The translations under genes were made by a program, and so were the position numbers. From contig NZ_CP133133.1 in NCBI RefSeq assembly GCF_030908625.1, positions 1,984,001 to 2,048,000 on the forward strand: a DNA stretch of 64,000 nucleotides, in the 5' to 3' direction. Shown here piece after piece: positions 8,701 to 17,434 of the stretch. Under the pieces are notes generated by a model. That model saw nothing but the letters and a program-made list of their open reading frames with translations. It had not been told where the DNA came from and did no database searches. The DNA is from Paludicola sp. MB14-C6. Lineage in GTDB: Bacteria; Bacillota; Clostridia; Oscillospirales; Ruminococcaceae. Each line of letters starts with the position of its first letter. The stretch's first letter is position 1.

Positions 8701-9354
8701 GTGACGGCACTCATTATAATAGGCAGTATTATTGCCTTTTTTGCGTTACTATTATCTTTTAGTTTGACTGTTTATGTTTCGATTCAAGAAGAAGTGAAAA
8801 TAGCAATTGGTGCATTTGGATATCGATATCATATCGATTTAGACGATGATGGAAAACCAAAAAAGCCAAAGAAAAAGAAAAAAAAGAAGAAGCAAACTGC
8901 AGAAAAGAAGCAAGAAAATATAAAAAAGCCGAGTAAGAAACCAGATTCCAAGAGCTTTGGTGAAACAATTGAGTTTGCTTTGTCATTGTTGCGTGCAGTT
9001 ATAAAGCCTACTCTTAAGTTATTAAAGCATACTCGTATAACCAAACTGTCGCTTTATATGACAGTTTGCGGTGAAGAAGCTGATGAAACAGCAATTTTTT
9101 TTGGACAAGTTTCAACAGGTATTTATAATCTTTTAGGTCATCTTGATAACTTAATTACTTTAAAAGTAAAATCTGTAGATATTGTTCCCGATTTTGTTTC
9201 AGATGAGGCAAAGTATAATATCTTTTTTAAAGTTAAGTTAAGATTTTGCCATATAATTGGGGCATTAATTAGTATGATAGTTAAGTTTTTGGTAAATACT
9301 ATTAAAAATAATTTGCAACATGAACAACATTCAACGAAACACAAGAAACAATAA
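8701..9354 (+). CDS. DUF2953 domain membrane-associated protein
   Basis: A 217-residue protein with an N-terminal membrane helix (residues 2-24), a strongly basic lysine-rich stretch (about 55-80) and a conserved C-terminal DUF2953 region. GTG start with GTGAGGTGAT upstream. DUF2953 proteins usually sit next to ytfJ and scpAB in sporulating Firmicutes, as here, so a sporulation or envelope role is plausible but unproven. The poly-Lys run is encoded by an A-rich tract at about 8865-8895. Confidence 0.85.
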   Translation: MTALIIIGSIIAFFALLLSFSLTVYVSIQEEVKIAIGAFGYRYHIDLDDDGKPKKPKKKKKKKKQTAEKKQENIKKPSKKPDSKSFGETIEFALSLLRAVIKPTLKLLKHTRITKLSLYMTVCGEEADETAIFFGQVSTGIYNLLGHLDNLITLKVKSVDIVPDFVSDEAKYNIFFKVKLRFCHIIGALISMIVKFLVNTIKNNLQHEQHSTKHKKQ

Positions 9355-9396
9355 GACTCGTAATACAAAAAGAAACGAAAGGATACTCAACACGAA

Positions 9397-9846
9397 ATGG
9401 TGAGTAAAATGGTGAACAGTATGAGCGAACATCCAATACAAGGGCTTATGGGAACAACTATGCAAAAAATCAGAGAAATGGTTGATGTAAATACAGTAGT
9501 TGGAGATCCAATTACCATTCCTGACGGCACAGTTATTATTCCGGTATCCAAAGTTGGATTTGGATTTGCGGCAGGCGGTTCCGATTTTCCAAGTAAACAA
9601 CCAAAAGATTTGTTTGGCGGTGGAAGTGGAGCAGGTATTTCTATTCAACCACTTGCATTTTTGGTAATTTGTAATGGTGATGTGAAAATTCTGCAAATGG
9701 ATAACAGTAAAAATACAGGCGACAGAATGGTAACAATGGTTCCTGAGGTTATAGATAAAATTGCTGATTTATTTGGTAAGGGCGAAAAAGGCAAAAAAGA
9801 ATGCTGTACAAAAGCAAAACCAGCTGTTGCAAAGGAAGTTGAATAA
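9397..9846 (+). CDS. ytfJ: GerW/YtfJ family sporulation protein
   Basis: A 149-residue protein containing the family core: HPIQGLMGTTMQKIREMVDVNTVVG, then TVIIPVSKVGFGFAAGGSDF and a Gly-rich GGGSGAGISI segment. In Bacillus subtilis GerW/YtfJ is a spore-cortex-localised protein needed for normal germination. The start chosen is ATG 9397, 12 bases after GAAAGGA; ATG 9409 is possible. Placed between DUF2953 and a D,D-carboxypeptidase, in the order usual for Clostridia. The tail has a Lys/Cys-rich end. Confidence 0.93.
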   Translation: MVSKMVNSMSEHPIQGLMGTTMQKIREMVDVNTVVGDPITIPDGTVIIPVSKVGFGFAAGGSDFPSKQPKDLFGGGSGAGISIQPLAFLVICNGDVKILQMDNSKNTGDRMVTMVPEVIDKIADLFGKGEKGKKECCTKAKPAVAKEVE

Positions 9847-9929
9847 AAACAAAGGCTGAAAGCCATAGGACAACTAACCACCTGCATAAACTATAGAGAT
9901 TATATAATCTTGCTAGAGTAGGTGGTAGT

Positions 9930-11072
9930 TTGTTGAAAAAAACGATTTCTTTAATTTTGATACTAACCATAATGTTAATCCCTCTTGGTGCAGCGAATGT
10001 TTCTGCTACTAAAGGTGGGATTATTGCCAAAGGCTATATTTTAATGGAAGCCGCCACAGGTAAAATTCTTGCTAGTGGAAATGAGCATGTAAGCCTTCCA
10101 ATAGCAAGTACAACTAAAATTATGACCGCTTTACTTGCATTAGAGCAACCCAATATATTTGAAAATTTTGAAGTCGATTCGAAAGCAATCATGGTGGAAG
10201 GAACTTCAATGGGGCTACGTGCCGGTGATAAGGCATCTTTATTTACACTTGCAAATGGAATGCTGCTACCATCCGGAAATGACGCTGCGAATGCGGCGGC
10301 AGTAAAAATAGCTGGCTCCATCCCCAAATTTTCAGATTTAATGAATAAAAAGGCCGCCAGTTTATCGATGAATGATTCTCATTTTGTTACACCATCGGGA
10401 CTACACGATGAAAATCACTATTCATCGGCATATGATATGGCTTTGCTAACCAGAGCAGCTTTAAAAAATCCAACTTTTGCTTCTATCTGTTCTAAATCAA
10501 GGGCAAGAGTTGAATTTGGAAACCCATTGCAAAAACGACAATTAAGTAATCATAACCGATTGTTAGTTGAATGCGAAGGCTGTATTGGTGTAAAAACAGG
10601 ATTTACAAAAAAAGCAGGTCGCTGCTTGGTTTCTGCTACAACCAGAGATGACGTAACGCTCATTTGCGTAACACTTGGAGCGGCAGACGATTGGAACGTT
10701 CATAAAACATTATATGATACTTGGTTTCCACAAATTGAAAAAACACCAATTAACGTAAGTGTAGATAAATTGAAACTGAATGTTGTTGGTGGAACGCAAA
10801 ATAAAATTGGAGTAGCTACTCATGTAACAACAACTGCTCCTGTTCAACAAAATGAAGTAAAACTGCTGAAACAGCAGATTTACATAAATAGGTTCTATTA
10901 TGCCCCCATTAAAAAGGGCGATGTGGTAGGAGAAATAAAACATTATTTGAATGATTATGAAGTTGCATCAACAATATTAGTTGCCAATCAAGATGTTGCT
11001 CTTACTCCATTTATAGAAAAGAAAAAGACATTTTTCAGTAAACTGAAAGAATTTTTTTCAAATATATTTTAA
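9930..11072 (+). CDS. D-alanyl-D-alanine carboxypeptidase (DacB/DacF-like PBP)
   Basis: A 380-residue low-molecular-weight penicillin-binding protein (S11). It has a signal peptide (residues 1-25, ending NVSA), SxxK as S60-T-T-K63, SGN at 115-117 and KTG at 222-224. A C-terminal beta domain follows, then an amphipathic tail (FFSKLKEFFSNIF) that probably anchors it to the outer face of the membrane. It removes the terminal D-Ala from peptidoglycan stem peptides. The start is one of two consecutive TTG codons (9930 or 9933) after TAGGTGGTAG. The gene order resembles B. subtilis dacB near rluB, but spmA/spmB are missing, so a sporulation-specific role is only suggested. Confidence 0.94.
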   Translation: MLKKTISLILILTIMLIPLGAANVSATKGGIIAKGYILMEAATGKILASGNEHVSLPIASTTKIMTALLALEQPNIFENFEVDSKAIMVEGTSMGLRAGDKASLFTLANGMLLPSGNDAANAAAVKIAGSIPKFSDLMNKKAASLSMNDSHFVTPSGLHDENHYSSAYDMALLTRAALKNPTFASICSKSRARVEFGNPLQKRQLSNHNRLLVECEGCIGVKTGFTKKAGRCLVSATTRDDVTLICVTLGAADDWNVHKTLYDTWFPQIEKTPINVSVDKLKLNVVGGTQNKIGVATHVTTTAPVQQNEVKLLKQQIYINRFYYAPIKKGDVVGEIKHYLNDYEVASTILVANQDVALTPFIEKKKTFFSKLKEFFSNIF

Positions 11073-11109
11073 TATTTAATCGGATAAAAGAAAGGGATAG
11101 GAATCAACT

Positions 11110-11865
11110 TTGGAAAATATAAGGATTCAAAAAATAATTGCGGATAGTGGTTTTTGCTCAAGAAGAAAAGCAGAAGAACTCATTGAACAAAAAAGAGTTA
11201 AGGTAAATGGACATTTTGCTACAATTGGGCAAAAGGTTGATGCTCGCAACGATTTAATCACAATTGATGGCGAACGTATTTTGGTAGAGCGAAAAAGAGA
11301 ATTTACTTATCTAATGATGAATAAGCCAAGAGGTTATTTAACTTCAATGTCAGATGATAGAGGAAGACGCTGCGTAACAGAACTTTTACCTGAATCCGAT
11401 CAAAGATTATTTCCAATTGGACGTCTTGACTTGAATTCAGAGGGATTATTATTATTCACAAATGATGGACGTTTCGCAAATCAAATGATGCATCCAAGTC
11501 ATGAGGTGACCAAAACATATCGTGTAACTGTTCGTCCGGATATTACTGATGAGCAAGCTGCAAAATTAAGCGAGGGCGTTTATATTGACGGAAGAAAAAC
11601 AGCTCCTGCAATGGTTCATGTTTTAACGAAAGAAGCAAATCGAGTTGTAATTGAAATGGTAATTCGTGAAGGAAGAAATCGTCAAATTCGTAAAATGTGT
11701 GAAGCTGTCAATCTTGAAGTTGCACGTTTGAAGCGTACGGCAATCGGTCCAATTCGTCTTGGTATGTTGAAGCCGGGAACAACCAGAGAGCTTACAAAAG
11801 AAGAGCTCATGGCAATAAGAAATGTACTTGCAAAAAACGATAGAGTTAAAAAATTCAGAAGATAG
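11110..11865 (+). CDS. rluB: 23S rRNA pseudouridine synthase, RsuA/RluB family
   Basis: A 251-residue protein with an N-terminal S4 RNA-binding domain (IRIQKIIADSGFCSRRKAEE) and the RsuA/RluB catalytic block GRLDLNSEGLLLFTNDG with the nucleophilic Asp. The later REGRNRQIRKMCE motif is also present. In this position of Firmicute genomes the gene corresponds to B. subtilis rluB (23S position 2633 by analogy). TTG start with AAAGGGATAGGA upstream. It ends the scpA-to-rluB run, followed by a terminator. Confidence 0.93.
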   Translation: MENIRIQKIIADSGFCSRRKAEELIEQKRVKVNGHFATIGQKVDARNDLITIDGERILVERKREFTYLMMNKPRGYLTSMSDDRGRRCVTELLPESDQRLFPIGRLDLNSEGLLLFTNDGRFANQMMHPSHEVTKTYRVTVRPDITDEQAAKLSEGVYIDGRKTAPAMVHVLTKEANRVVIEMVIREGRNRQIRKMCEAVNLEVARLKRTAIGPIRLGMLKPGTTRELTKEELMAIRNVLAKNDRVKKFRR

Positions 11866-11904
11866 ATTGCGAAAATAGTGTAAATTTTATTTTTTTAAAA
11901 CAAG

Positions 11905-11938
11905 ATGGTAGGCATTTTTCGTGTCTGCCATTTTATTT
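11905..11938 (+). terminator. Rho-independent terminator after rluB
   Basis: A 10-bp stem with two G-U pairs (ATGGTAGGCA / TGTCTGCCAT, 7-nt loop), followed by TTTTATTT. Confidence 0.75.
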
Positions 11939-12101
11939 CATCAAAACGTATTTTTAATAAGAATCTTAATTTTAAATTCTATTTGTTTTTTTAAAAAACA
12001 TTAGTATTATTCATATTTATCTAGTATAATAAAGTTTGGGAAAAAGGTTGTAAAATCAGAGAATATGTCGAAACTGTTTACAGTATTAGGGGGCTGAAAG
12101 A

Positions 12102-12476
12102 ATGATAACAATGCTGCCGGTAAAAGATAGGGAATTGTTACAAAGTTTAAACGAAAAAGAAAATACCAATGCAAACTTAGGATACGCACTATATGACGAA
12201 AATGAAATAACAGGATATGTTTTATATAATCTGTTTTCGGAATATGGTGAGTTTGTGGCAATTAACGCAAATAGTTTATCAGAAAAAGATGGATTGATTC
12301 GAGCTGCACTGGGAAGTCTTTACGAAGTAGGAATTAACAAGGCAATTTTCAAATATTCTTTTCCAATTGAAATTGTAAGAAAGCTTAACATGTTGCAACA
12401 GGAAGAATATACAATACCTTCTATTTATGATATTCTATTTCAATGCTGCTCTTGTAAAAAGGCTAATAATGGATAG
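12102..12476 (+). CDS. Hypothetical protein, possibly GNAT-like
   Basis: A 124-residue soluble protein with a good start (ATG after TTAGGGGGCTG). The pattern NLGYALYDENEITGYVLYNLF, then an Ala/Gly-containing helix, resembles half of an N-acetyltransferase (GNAT) fold, but no clear acetyl-CoA motif is seen. It ends in a Cys-rich tail (FQCCSCKK). I do not assign a function. A possible promoter (TATAAT at 12025-12030) precedes it, and the strong mmdA-type promoter follows it. Confidence 0.6.
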   Translation: MITMLPVKDRELLQSLNEKENTNANLGYALYDENEITGYVLYNLFSEYGEFVAINANSLSEKDGLIRAALGSLYEVGINKAIFKYSFPIEIVRKLNMLQQEEYTIPSIYDILFQCCSCKKANNG

Positions 12477-12505
12477 AATAATCGTATAAAATATCAAAAA
12501 AATGC

Positions 12506-12534
12506 TTGTTATTTAATTATCAATTGTGTATAAT
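12506..12534 (+). promoter_or_regulatory. Sigma-A-type promoter for the carboxyltransferase operon
   Basis: TTGTTA, 17-base spacer, TATAAT, 58 bases ahead of the 12S-like subunit, whose ribosome binding site is ACGGAGGAA. The operon's codon choice (many GCT, GTT, AAA, GAA) suggests high expression. Confidence 0.65.
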
Positions 12535-12592
12535 TGATTTTGATATGTAATTAAAAAAATATAGATTTAGATAAAGAAACGGAGGAACTAAA

Positions 12593-13993
12593 ATGAGTCA
12601 AGCAAAACTGAATAAACTTGTAGAGCTTGGTAATAAAATTGACCAAAATGCTCCTGCAAGAAAAAGAATAACGACTCTATTTGATGCAGACAGCTTTGTT
12701 GAGTTGGATGCTTTCGCATTGTCAGGGGATGACACAGCAGGTGTGGTTGCTGGTTACGGATTAGTTGAGGGTGCTATTGTTTATGCATATTCTCAAGATG
12801 TAACAGTAAATAGCGGTGCTGTTTCAAAGGTTCACGCAAAAAAAATTAGAAAAATTTATGAATTAGCTGCAAAAACAGGTTGTCCTGTTGTTAGCATTTT
12901 AGATTCAAACGGTGCAAAGCTGGATGAAGCGAATATGATGCTTTCTGCTTATTCTAAAATGTTGATGTGGTCCAATAACTTATCAGGTGTGGTACCTCAA
13001 ATTGCAGTAGTTCTTGGAACTTGTGCCGGTGCTTCTGCTATGTTAGCGGCATCTGCTGATTTTGTTGTAATGAGTAAAAATGGTGAGTTATTTATGACTG
13101 CTCCATTCGTAACAAGCGCAAATGGCGATAAAACAGAGAATGCTGGTTCTGCTGAAAATGCTGCAAAAGCTGGTGTAGCTTCTGTTGTATGTGAAGATGA
13201 AGATGCTTGCTTAGATTCTGTTAGAAGATTAATTACAATGCTTCCAACCAACAATCTAACTGCTGCACCTTTATTCGATTATGCTGAAAATGCACAAACT
13301 TTTGATCCAGAAGGATGTCCAAAATTAGTTGCAGAAGCAATTGCAGATGTAGATAGCCTATTTGAAATCAATAAAGACTATGCGAACGGTGCATATACTT
13401 ACTTAGGTACTGTTGCAGGTATTACTACAGCTTTTGTAGTAACTAGCAAAAATAACCCATTAGATGCTGCTGCTTGTGATAAAGTTGCACGTTTTGTAAA
13501 AATTTGCGATGCATTCAATATTCCTATGGTTACATTTGTAAATACAAATGGATTTGAAATGACAGCAGATGTTAGCATTATCAAGAAAGCTGCTGAATTA
13601 GCAAGTGCATATGCGGAAGCAACAACTGCAAAAATCAGCATCATTACAGGTAAAGCTTATGGCGCTGCTTATATTGCTTTAGGTGCAAAAAATGCAAATG
13701 CTGACGTTACATTAGCTTGGCCTCAAGCTGAAATTAGCGCATTAGCTCCTGAAACAGCTGTTGAGTTCTTATGGGCAGATCGCTACAAAGGCACTGATAA
13801 TCTTCAAGCTACAAGAAAAGAACTTGTAGAAGAATATATTGACACTGTAGCATCTCCGTTTGAAGCGGCTAAAGGTGGTTACATTGAAAACGTTATTGCT
13901 CCTGAATCAACAAGAGCAACTGTAATTAACATGCTAGACATGTTAGCAGGCAAACGTGCTTCTAAATTACCAAAGAAACACGCAACAATCTAA
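12593..13993 (+). CDS. Acyl-CoA carboxyltransferase subunit (MmdA / transcarboxylase 12S-like)
   Basis: A 466-residue member of the propionyl/methylmalonyl-CoA carboxyltransferase family (crotonase fold, two halves). Recognisable blocks are an N-terminal ARKRITTLFDADSFVELD, the GTCAGASAMLAASADFVVM oxyanion region, and a C-terminal half with ITGKAYGAAYIALG and DVTLAWPQAEI. It is somewhat shorter than the roughly 510 residues usual for MmdA, lacking part of the loop regions. It would move a carboxyl group between biotin on the carrier encoded downstream and an acyl-CoA, probably methylmalonyl- or propionyl-CoA. First gene of a three-gene operon with biotin carrier and OadA-type subunits. Confidence 0.9.
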   Translation: MSQAKLNKLVELGNKIDQNAPARKRITTLFDADSFVELDAFALSGDDTAGVVAGYGLVEGAIVYAYSQDVTVNSGAVSKVHAKKIRKIYELAAKTGCPVVSILDSNGAKLDEANMMLSAYSKMLMWSNNLSGVVPQIAVVLGTCAGASAMLAASADFVVMSKNGELFMTAPFVTSANGDKTENAGSAENAAKAGVASVVCEDEDACLDSVRRLITMLPTNNLTAAPLFDYAENAQTFDPEGCPKLVAEAIADVDSLFEINKDYANGAYTYLGTVAGITTAFVVTSKNNPLDAAACDKVARFVKICDAFNIPMVTFVNTNGFEMTADVSIIKKAAELASAYAEATTAKISIITGKAYGAAYIALGAKNANADVTLAWPQAEISALAPETAVEFLWADRYKGTDNLQATRKELVEEYIDTVASPFEAAKGGYIENVIAPESTRATVINMLDMLAGKRASKLPKKHATI

Positions 13994-14037
13994 TTATAAT
14001 ATAATATTTGGTTCAAATTATTAAGGAGGACTGTAAA

Positions 14038-14445
14038 ATGAGAAGATTTAATATAACAGTAAACGGTAGAGCATATGACGTAGCAGTTGAGGAATTAGGA
14101 GCAGGTGCAGCACCTGTAGCAGCACCAGTTGCAGCTCCAGCAGTAGCACCGGTTGCAGCTCCAGTAGCGGCTCCAGTAGCAGCTCCTGCACCAGCAGCTC
14201 CAGCACCTGCAGTATCAGTTGCAGCAGGCGAAGGCACAAAGGTTGAGGCTCCAATGCCTGGTTCAATTATTGACGTTAAAGTTGCAGTAGGCGATACTGT
14301 AAAAGCTGGTCAACCAGTTGTTATACTTGAAGCTATGAAAATGGAGAATGACGTTGTTGCAACAGTAGACGGTCAAATCACTTCTGTATTAGTGAGAAAA
14401 GGTGACAGCGTAAATGCTGGCGATACTCTAGTTACAATTGCTTAG
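14038..14445 (+). CDS. Biotin carboxyl carrier protein (transcarboxylase 1.3S / MmdC-like)
   Basis: A 135-residue biotinyl protein. A short N-terminal beta region is followed by an Ala-Pro-Val flexible linker (residues about 22-60). The biotinyl domain carries E-A-M-K-M, with Lys101 the biotinylation site. ATG 14038 follows AAGGAGGACTG, so an in-frame ATG at 14008 is rejected. The linker allows the biotin arm to reach different active sites. Placed between a 12S-like and a 5S-like gene, it is the only biotin carrier visible in the window and may serve both. Confidence 0.95.
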   Translation: MRRFNITVNGRAYDVAVEELGAGAAPVAAPVAAPAVAPVAAPVAAPVAAPAPAAPAPAVSVAAGEGTKVEAPMPGSIIDVKVAVGDTVKAGQPVVILEAMKMENDVVATVDGQITSVLVRKGDSVNAGDTLVTIA

Positions 14446-14491
14446 TTTGTAACGATAAATCTAAAATTCAAGTAACGGAGGATAAAAACAG

Positions 14492-15889
14492 ATGGCACAA
14501 GTTAAAGTTACGGAAACTGTCTTGCGTGACGCTCATCAATCCTTGATTGCAACTCGTATGACAATAGATGAAATGCTACCAATCCTATCTAAAATGGATA
14601 AAATCGGATACTATTCAGCAGAAGTTTGGGGCGGAGCAACATTTGATTCTTGCTTAAGATTCTTAGATGAAGATCCATGGGAAAGATTAAGAATTATTAG
14701 AAGAGAAATGCCAAATACCAAATTACAAATGTTATTCAGAGGACAAAATATGTTAGGCTACCGTCACTATGCTGACGACGTACTAGAATACTTTGTTCAA
14801 AAATCAGTTGCAAATGGTATTGATATTATTCGTATTTTCGATGCATTAAATGATATTAGAAACCTAAAAACAGCAATTTCTGCTGCTAAAAAAGAAAAAG
14901 CACATGCACAAGTTGCAATTTCTTATACATTAGGTGAAGTATTCACAAACGAATACTATAAAGAATACGCAAAAAGAATTGAAGCAGAAGGTGCAGATTC
15001 TATCTGTATCAAAGATATGGCTGCATTGCTTACTCCTTATAAAACTGCTGAATTAGTTCATGAGCTAAAATCAGTAACGAAGCTTCCAATTCAATTACAC
15101 ACACACTATACTTCCGGTCTTGCTTCTATGTGTCTATTAAAAGGTATTGAAGCTGGCGCTGATGTAATTGATACAGCAATGTCACCTTTAGCACTTGGTA
15201 CTTCTCATGCTCCAACCGAATCTATGGTTGCAGCGCTTCAAGGAACCGAGTATGATACAGGTTTAGACTTAGTTGCTTTAAACGAAGTTAGAGATTACTT
15301 CATGACATTAAGAGAAAAATATATTGCTTCCGGATTATTAGATACTAAGATGTTAGCAACTGATGCAAATGCATTAATCTATCAAGTACCGGGCGGTATG
15401 TTATCTAACCTATTATCTCAATTAAAACAAGCTGGTAAAGCAGATCAATTAACTGAGGTTCTTCAAGAAGTTCCAAGAGTTAGAAAAGATTCCGGCTTCC
15501 CACCACTTGTAACTCCAACATCACAAATCGTTGGTACACAAGCAGTATTTAACGTAATTACAGGCGAACGCTATAAAACTGTTACAAAAGAGTTCAAAGG
15601 CTTAGTTCGTGGTGAATATGGTAAAACTCCTGTTGAAATTGATCCTGAATTCAGAAAGAAAATCTGCGGAGACCAAGAGCCAATTGATTGTCGCCCAGCT
15701 GATTTACTAAAACCTGAGCTTGAATCTCTACGCAAAGAAGCAGCAGAGTGGACTGAGCAAGAGGAAGATGTATTAAGCTACGCACAATTTGGCCAAGTTG
15801 CAACAAAATTCTTTGAAAAACGTCGCAACAAAAAATTTAATATTGATGCTGACCATGCTGATAAAGCAAACGCAGTTCATCCGGTTTAA
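14492..15889 (+). CDS. Pyruvate/oxaloacetate carboxyltransferase (OadA N-terminal / transcarboxylase 5S-like)
   Basis: A 465-residue protein with an HMGL-like TIM barrel and the PYC_OADA conserved domain. Expected active-site features are visible: LRDAHQS (Asp13), Lys174 in ICIKDMA, the lysine that is carbamylated in the family, and the metal ligands H203 and H205 (LHTHYTSG). There is no biotinyl domain at the C-terminus, unlike full OadA or pyruvate carboxylase, so it must use the separate carrier at 14038. ATG follows AACGGAGGA. It transfers carboxyl between biotin and pyruvate/oxaloacetate. Third gene of the operon, followed by a terminator. Confidence 0.93.
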   Translation: MAQVKVTETVLRDAHQSLIATRMTIDEMLPILSKMDKIGYYSAEVWGGATFDSCLRFLDEDPWERLRIIRREMPNTKLQMLFRGQNMLGYRHYADDVLEYFVQKSVANGIDIIRIFDALNDIRNLKTAISAAKKEKAHAQVAISYTLGEVFTNEYYKEYAKRIEAEGADSICIKDMAALLTPYKTAELVHELKSVTKLPIQLHTHYTSGLASMCLLKGIEAGADVIDTAMSPLALGTSHAPTESMVAALQGTEYDTGLDLVALNEVRDYFMTLREKYIASGLLDTKMLATDANALIYQVPGGMLSNLLSQLKQAGKADQLTEVLQEVPRVRKDSGFPPLVTPTSQIVGTQAVFNVITGERYKTVTKEFKGLVRGEYGKTPVEIDPEFRKKICGDQEPIDCRPADLLKPELESLRKEAAEWTEQEEDVLSYAQFGQVATKFFEKRRNKKFNIDADHADKANAVHPV

Positions 15890-15896
15890 TCAAATA

Positions 15897-15924
15897 AAGA
15901 CCTGTCCGAAAGGATAGGTCTTTT
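15897..15924 (+). terminator. Rho-independent terminator of the carboxyltransferase operon
   Basis: An 11-bp stem (AAGACCTGTCC / GGATAGGTCTT, one G-U) with a GAAA tetraloop and T4 tail, just after the 5S-like stop. Confidence 0.88.
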
Positions 15925-15977
15925 GTGCATTAATATCCATTCAATAATAATGTTACCATTTTGTTACCAGTTAAACA

Positions 15978-16006
15978 TTGACATTTTTGATATATATATA
16001 TAATAT
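15978..16006 (+). promoter_or_regulatory. Strong sigma-A-type promoter ahead of the triplicated membrane genes
   Basis: A perfect TTGACA and TAATAT with a 17-base spacer. Just upstream GTTACCA occurs twice, 11 bases apart (15952 and 15963), possibly an operator. The leader to the first gene is about 150 bases long. Confidence 0.7.
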
Positions 16007-16169
16007 AGATATTAAGAGAAATTCTAATACTCTTAATTTCTATATTATAATGTAAAGAATCATACATTATGGTTATAACATACCAAATTCAATGTGTTAG
16101 GGCTACAATGATAGAAAATACTGTTTCTAAATACCCAAAATGCTATCAAATTATTGAGAGGTTATAAGA

Positions 16170-16445
16170 ATGCAAGAGTTATTGAATAATAAAAAATTTA
16201 TAATTGCTGTACGAGTAATCGGATGGATTAATGTTATCATTATGCTTATTGATATAATCATTTTTAACGAAGCTTTATTAAATAAAGTACCATCAATCTT
16301 CAGATTATTTGGACTTATTGGATTAAGTATGGCTCATTATAAATATGATTGGAAAAAAGTTCCTCGAAAAAAGAGGATAATTTTTATGTGTATTGATATT
16401 TTAATTATAGTTTTATGTAGCCTTAGTTTAATCATTCATACTTAG
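16170..16445 (+). CDS. Small membrane protein, repeat copy 1
   Basis: A 91-residue protein: basic N-terminus (KKFIIAVRVIGW), about three membrane spans (residues 10-31, 43-56, 69-88) and a Lys/Arg-rich loop (KKVPRKKR) before the last span. ATG is preceded by GAGAGGTTATAAG. No family recognised. It differs from copy 2 mainly in the first loop and at residues near 50. Tandem amplification suggests dosage or diversification, as in immunity or stress membrane proteins (inference). Confidence 0.75.
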   Translation: MQELLNNKKFIIAVRVIGWINVIIMLIDIIIFNEALLNKVPSIFRLFGLIGLSMAHYKYDWKKVPRKKRIIFMCIDILIIVLCSLSLIIHT

Positions 16446-16558
16446 TTTTTGCAATAGCTTAAAAATAAATATCAAATTCAATGTGTTAGGGCTACAATGA
16501 TAGAAAATACTGTTTCTGAATATCCAAAATGCTATCGAATTATTGAGAGGTTATAAGA

Positions 16559-16834
16559 ATGCGTGAGCTATTGAATAATAAAAAATTTATAATTGCTGTA
16601 CGAGTAATCGGATGGATTAATATTATTATTTTGATTATTGATATTATCATATTTAACCAAGCGTTATTAGATAAAGTTCCATCATTTTTCAAATTATTTG
16701 GATTTCTTGCAGTTTATATGGCTAATTATAAATATGATTGGAAAAAAGTTTCTACAAAAAAGAGGATAATTTTTATATGTATTGATATTTTAATTATAGT
16801 TTTATGTAGCCTTAGTCTAATCATTCATACTTAG
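16559..16834 (+). CDS. Small membrane protein, repeat copy 2
   Basis: A 91-residue paralogue of copy 1, with the same first 20 residues apart from residue 2 (Arg for Gln) and an identical last 20. The central part is conservatively changed (LDKVPSFFKLFGFLAVYMANYKYDW). The leader and ribosome binding site match copy 1 base for base over most of their length. Function unknown; probably co-transcribed with the other two, since no terminator lies between copies. Confidence 0.75.
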   Translation: MRELLNNKKFIIAVRVIGWINIIILIIDIIIFNQALLDKVPSFFKLFGFLAVYMANYKYDWKKVSTKKRIIFICIDILIIVLCSLSLIIHT

Positions 16835-16947
16835 TTTTTTCAATAGCTTAAAGATAAACATTAAATTCAATGTGTTAGGGCTACAATGATAGAAAATACT
16901 GTTTTTGAATATCCAAAATGCTATCAAATTATTGAGAGGTTATAAGA

Positions 16948-17232
16948 ATGAAAGAGCTATTGAATAATAAAAAATTCATAATTGCTGTACGAGTAATCGG
17001 ATGGAGCTATATCATATTGATATTGGTGAATACAATCTTTTTTTATGGGAAGTTTTTATATAAAGGACCAAGAATTTTTGATATATTAGGAGTAGTTGCT
17101 GTATATATGGCTGACTATAAATTTGATTGGAAAAGCACTCCGAAATATAAAAAGGTAATCTTAACAAGTATAGCAATTTTATTATTGGTAATAGCTGAAT
17201 ATTGTATTATTACGAATACAAAGCTCTTTTAA
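16948..17232 (+). CDS. Small membrane protein, repeat copy 3 (diverged)
   Basis: A 94-residue paralogue. Its leader and first ~19 residues match copies 1 and 2. After that the protein is only loosely related, although YMADYKFDWK aligns with YMANYKYDWK of copy 2. It ends with its own C-terminus (VIAEYCIITNTKLF). The abrupt change suggests recombination or selection on the C-terminal two-thirds. Followed by a bidirectional terminator. Confidence 0.75.
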   Translation: MKELLNNKKFIIAVRVIGWSYIILILVNTIFFYGKFLYKGPRIFDILGVVAVYMADYKFDWKSTPKYKKVILTSIAILLLVIAEYCIITNTKLF

Positions 17233-17276
17233 TACTACAATCAGAATCAAATCAAAATTACAAAAAACAATATAAT

Positions 17277-17308
17277 AAAAAAGAAACCTGAAAACAGGTT
17301 TCTTTTTT
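17277..17308 (+). terminator. Bidirectional rho-independent terminator
   Basis: A perfect 14-bp stem (AAAAAAGAAACCTG / CAGGTTTCTTTTTT) with an AAAA loop. It ends the triplicated-gene transcript and may also stop minus-strand transcription from 17435. Confidence 0.88.
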
Positions 17309-17434
17309 AAGTAAGGGGCAGGTGATTCCTGCCCTATGCTTTTTTATAGAAAGTAACAATAAGAAAAGGTGCTTTCTTAAAGAATTCTATTGTCATAAAA
17401 CATCTTTTAATACAAATTAGGAGTAAGTTGCTAA

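Larger units (their letters stand above)
16084..17250 (+). repeat. Tandem triplication, 389-bp period
   Basis: Three head-to-tail units start at 16084, 16473 and 16862, each exactly 389 bases apart. Every unit has a nearly identical ~86-base leader (from AAATTCAATGTGTTAGGG) with the same GAGAGGTTATAAG site, then one membrane-protein gene. All three keep the first ~58 coding bases. Units 1 and 2 are alike to the end. Unit 3 diverges sharply after the GTAATCGGATGGA stretch. Confidence 0.95.

Noticed and set aside
14110..14220. GC-rich GCAGCTCCAGT repeats
   Set aside because: They are the codons of the Ala-Pro linker in the biotin carrier, a normal feature.
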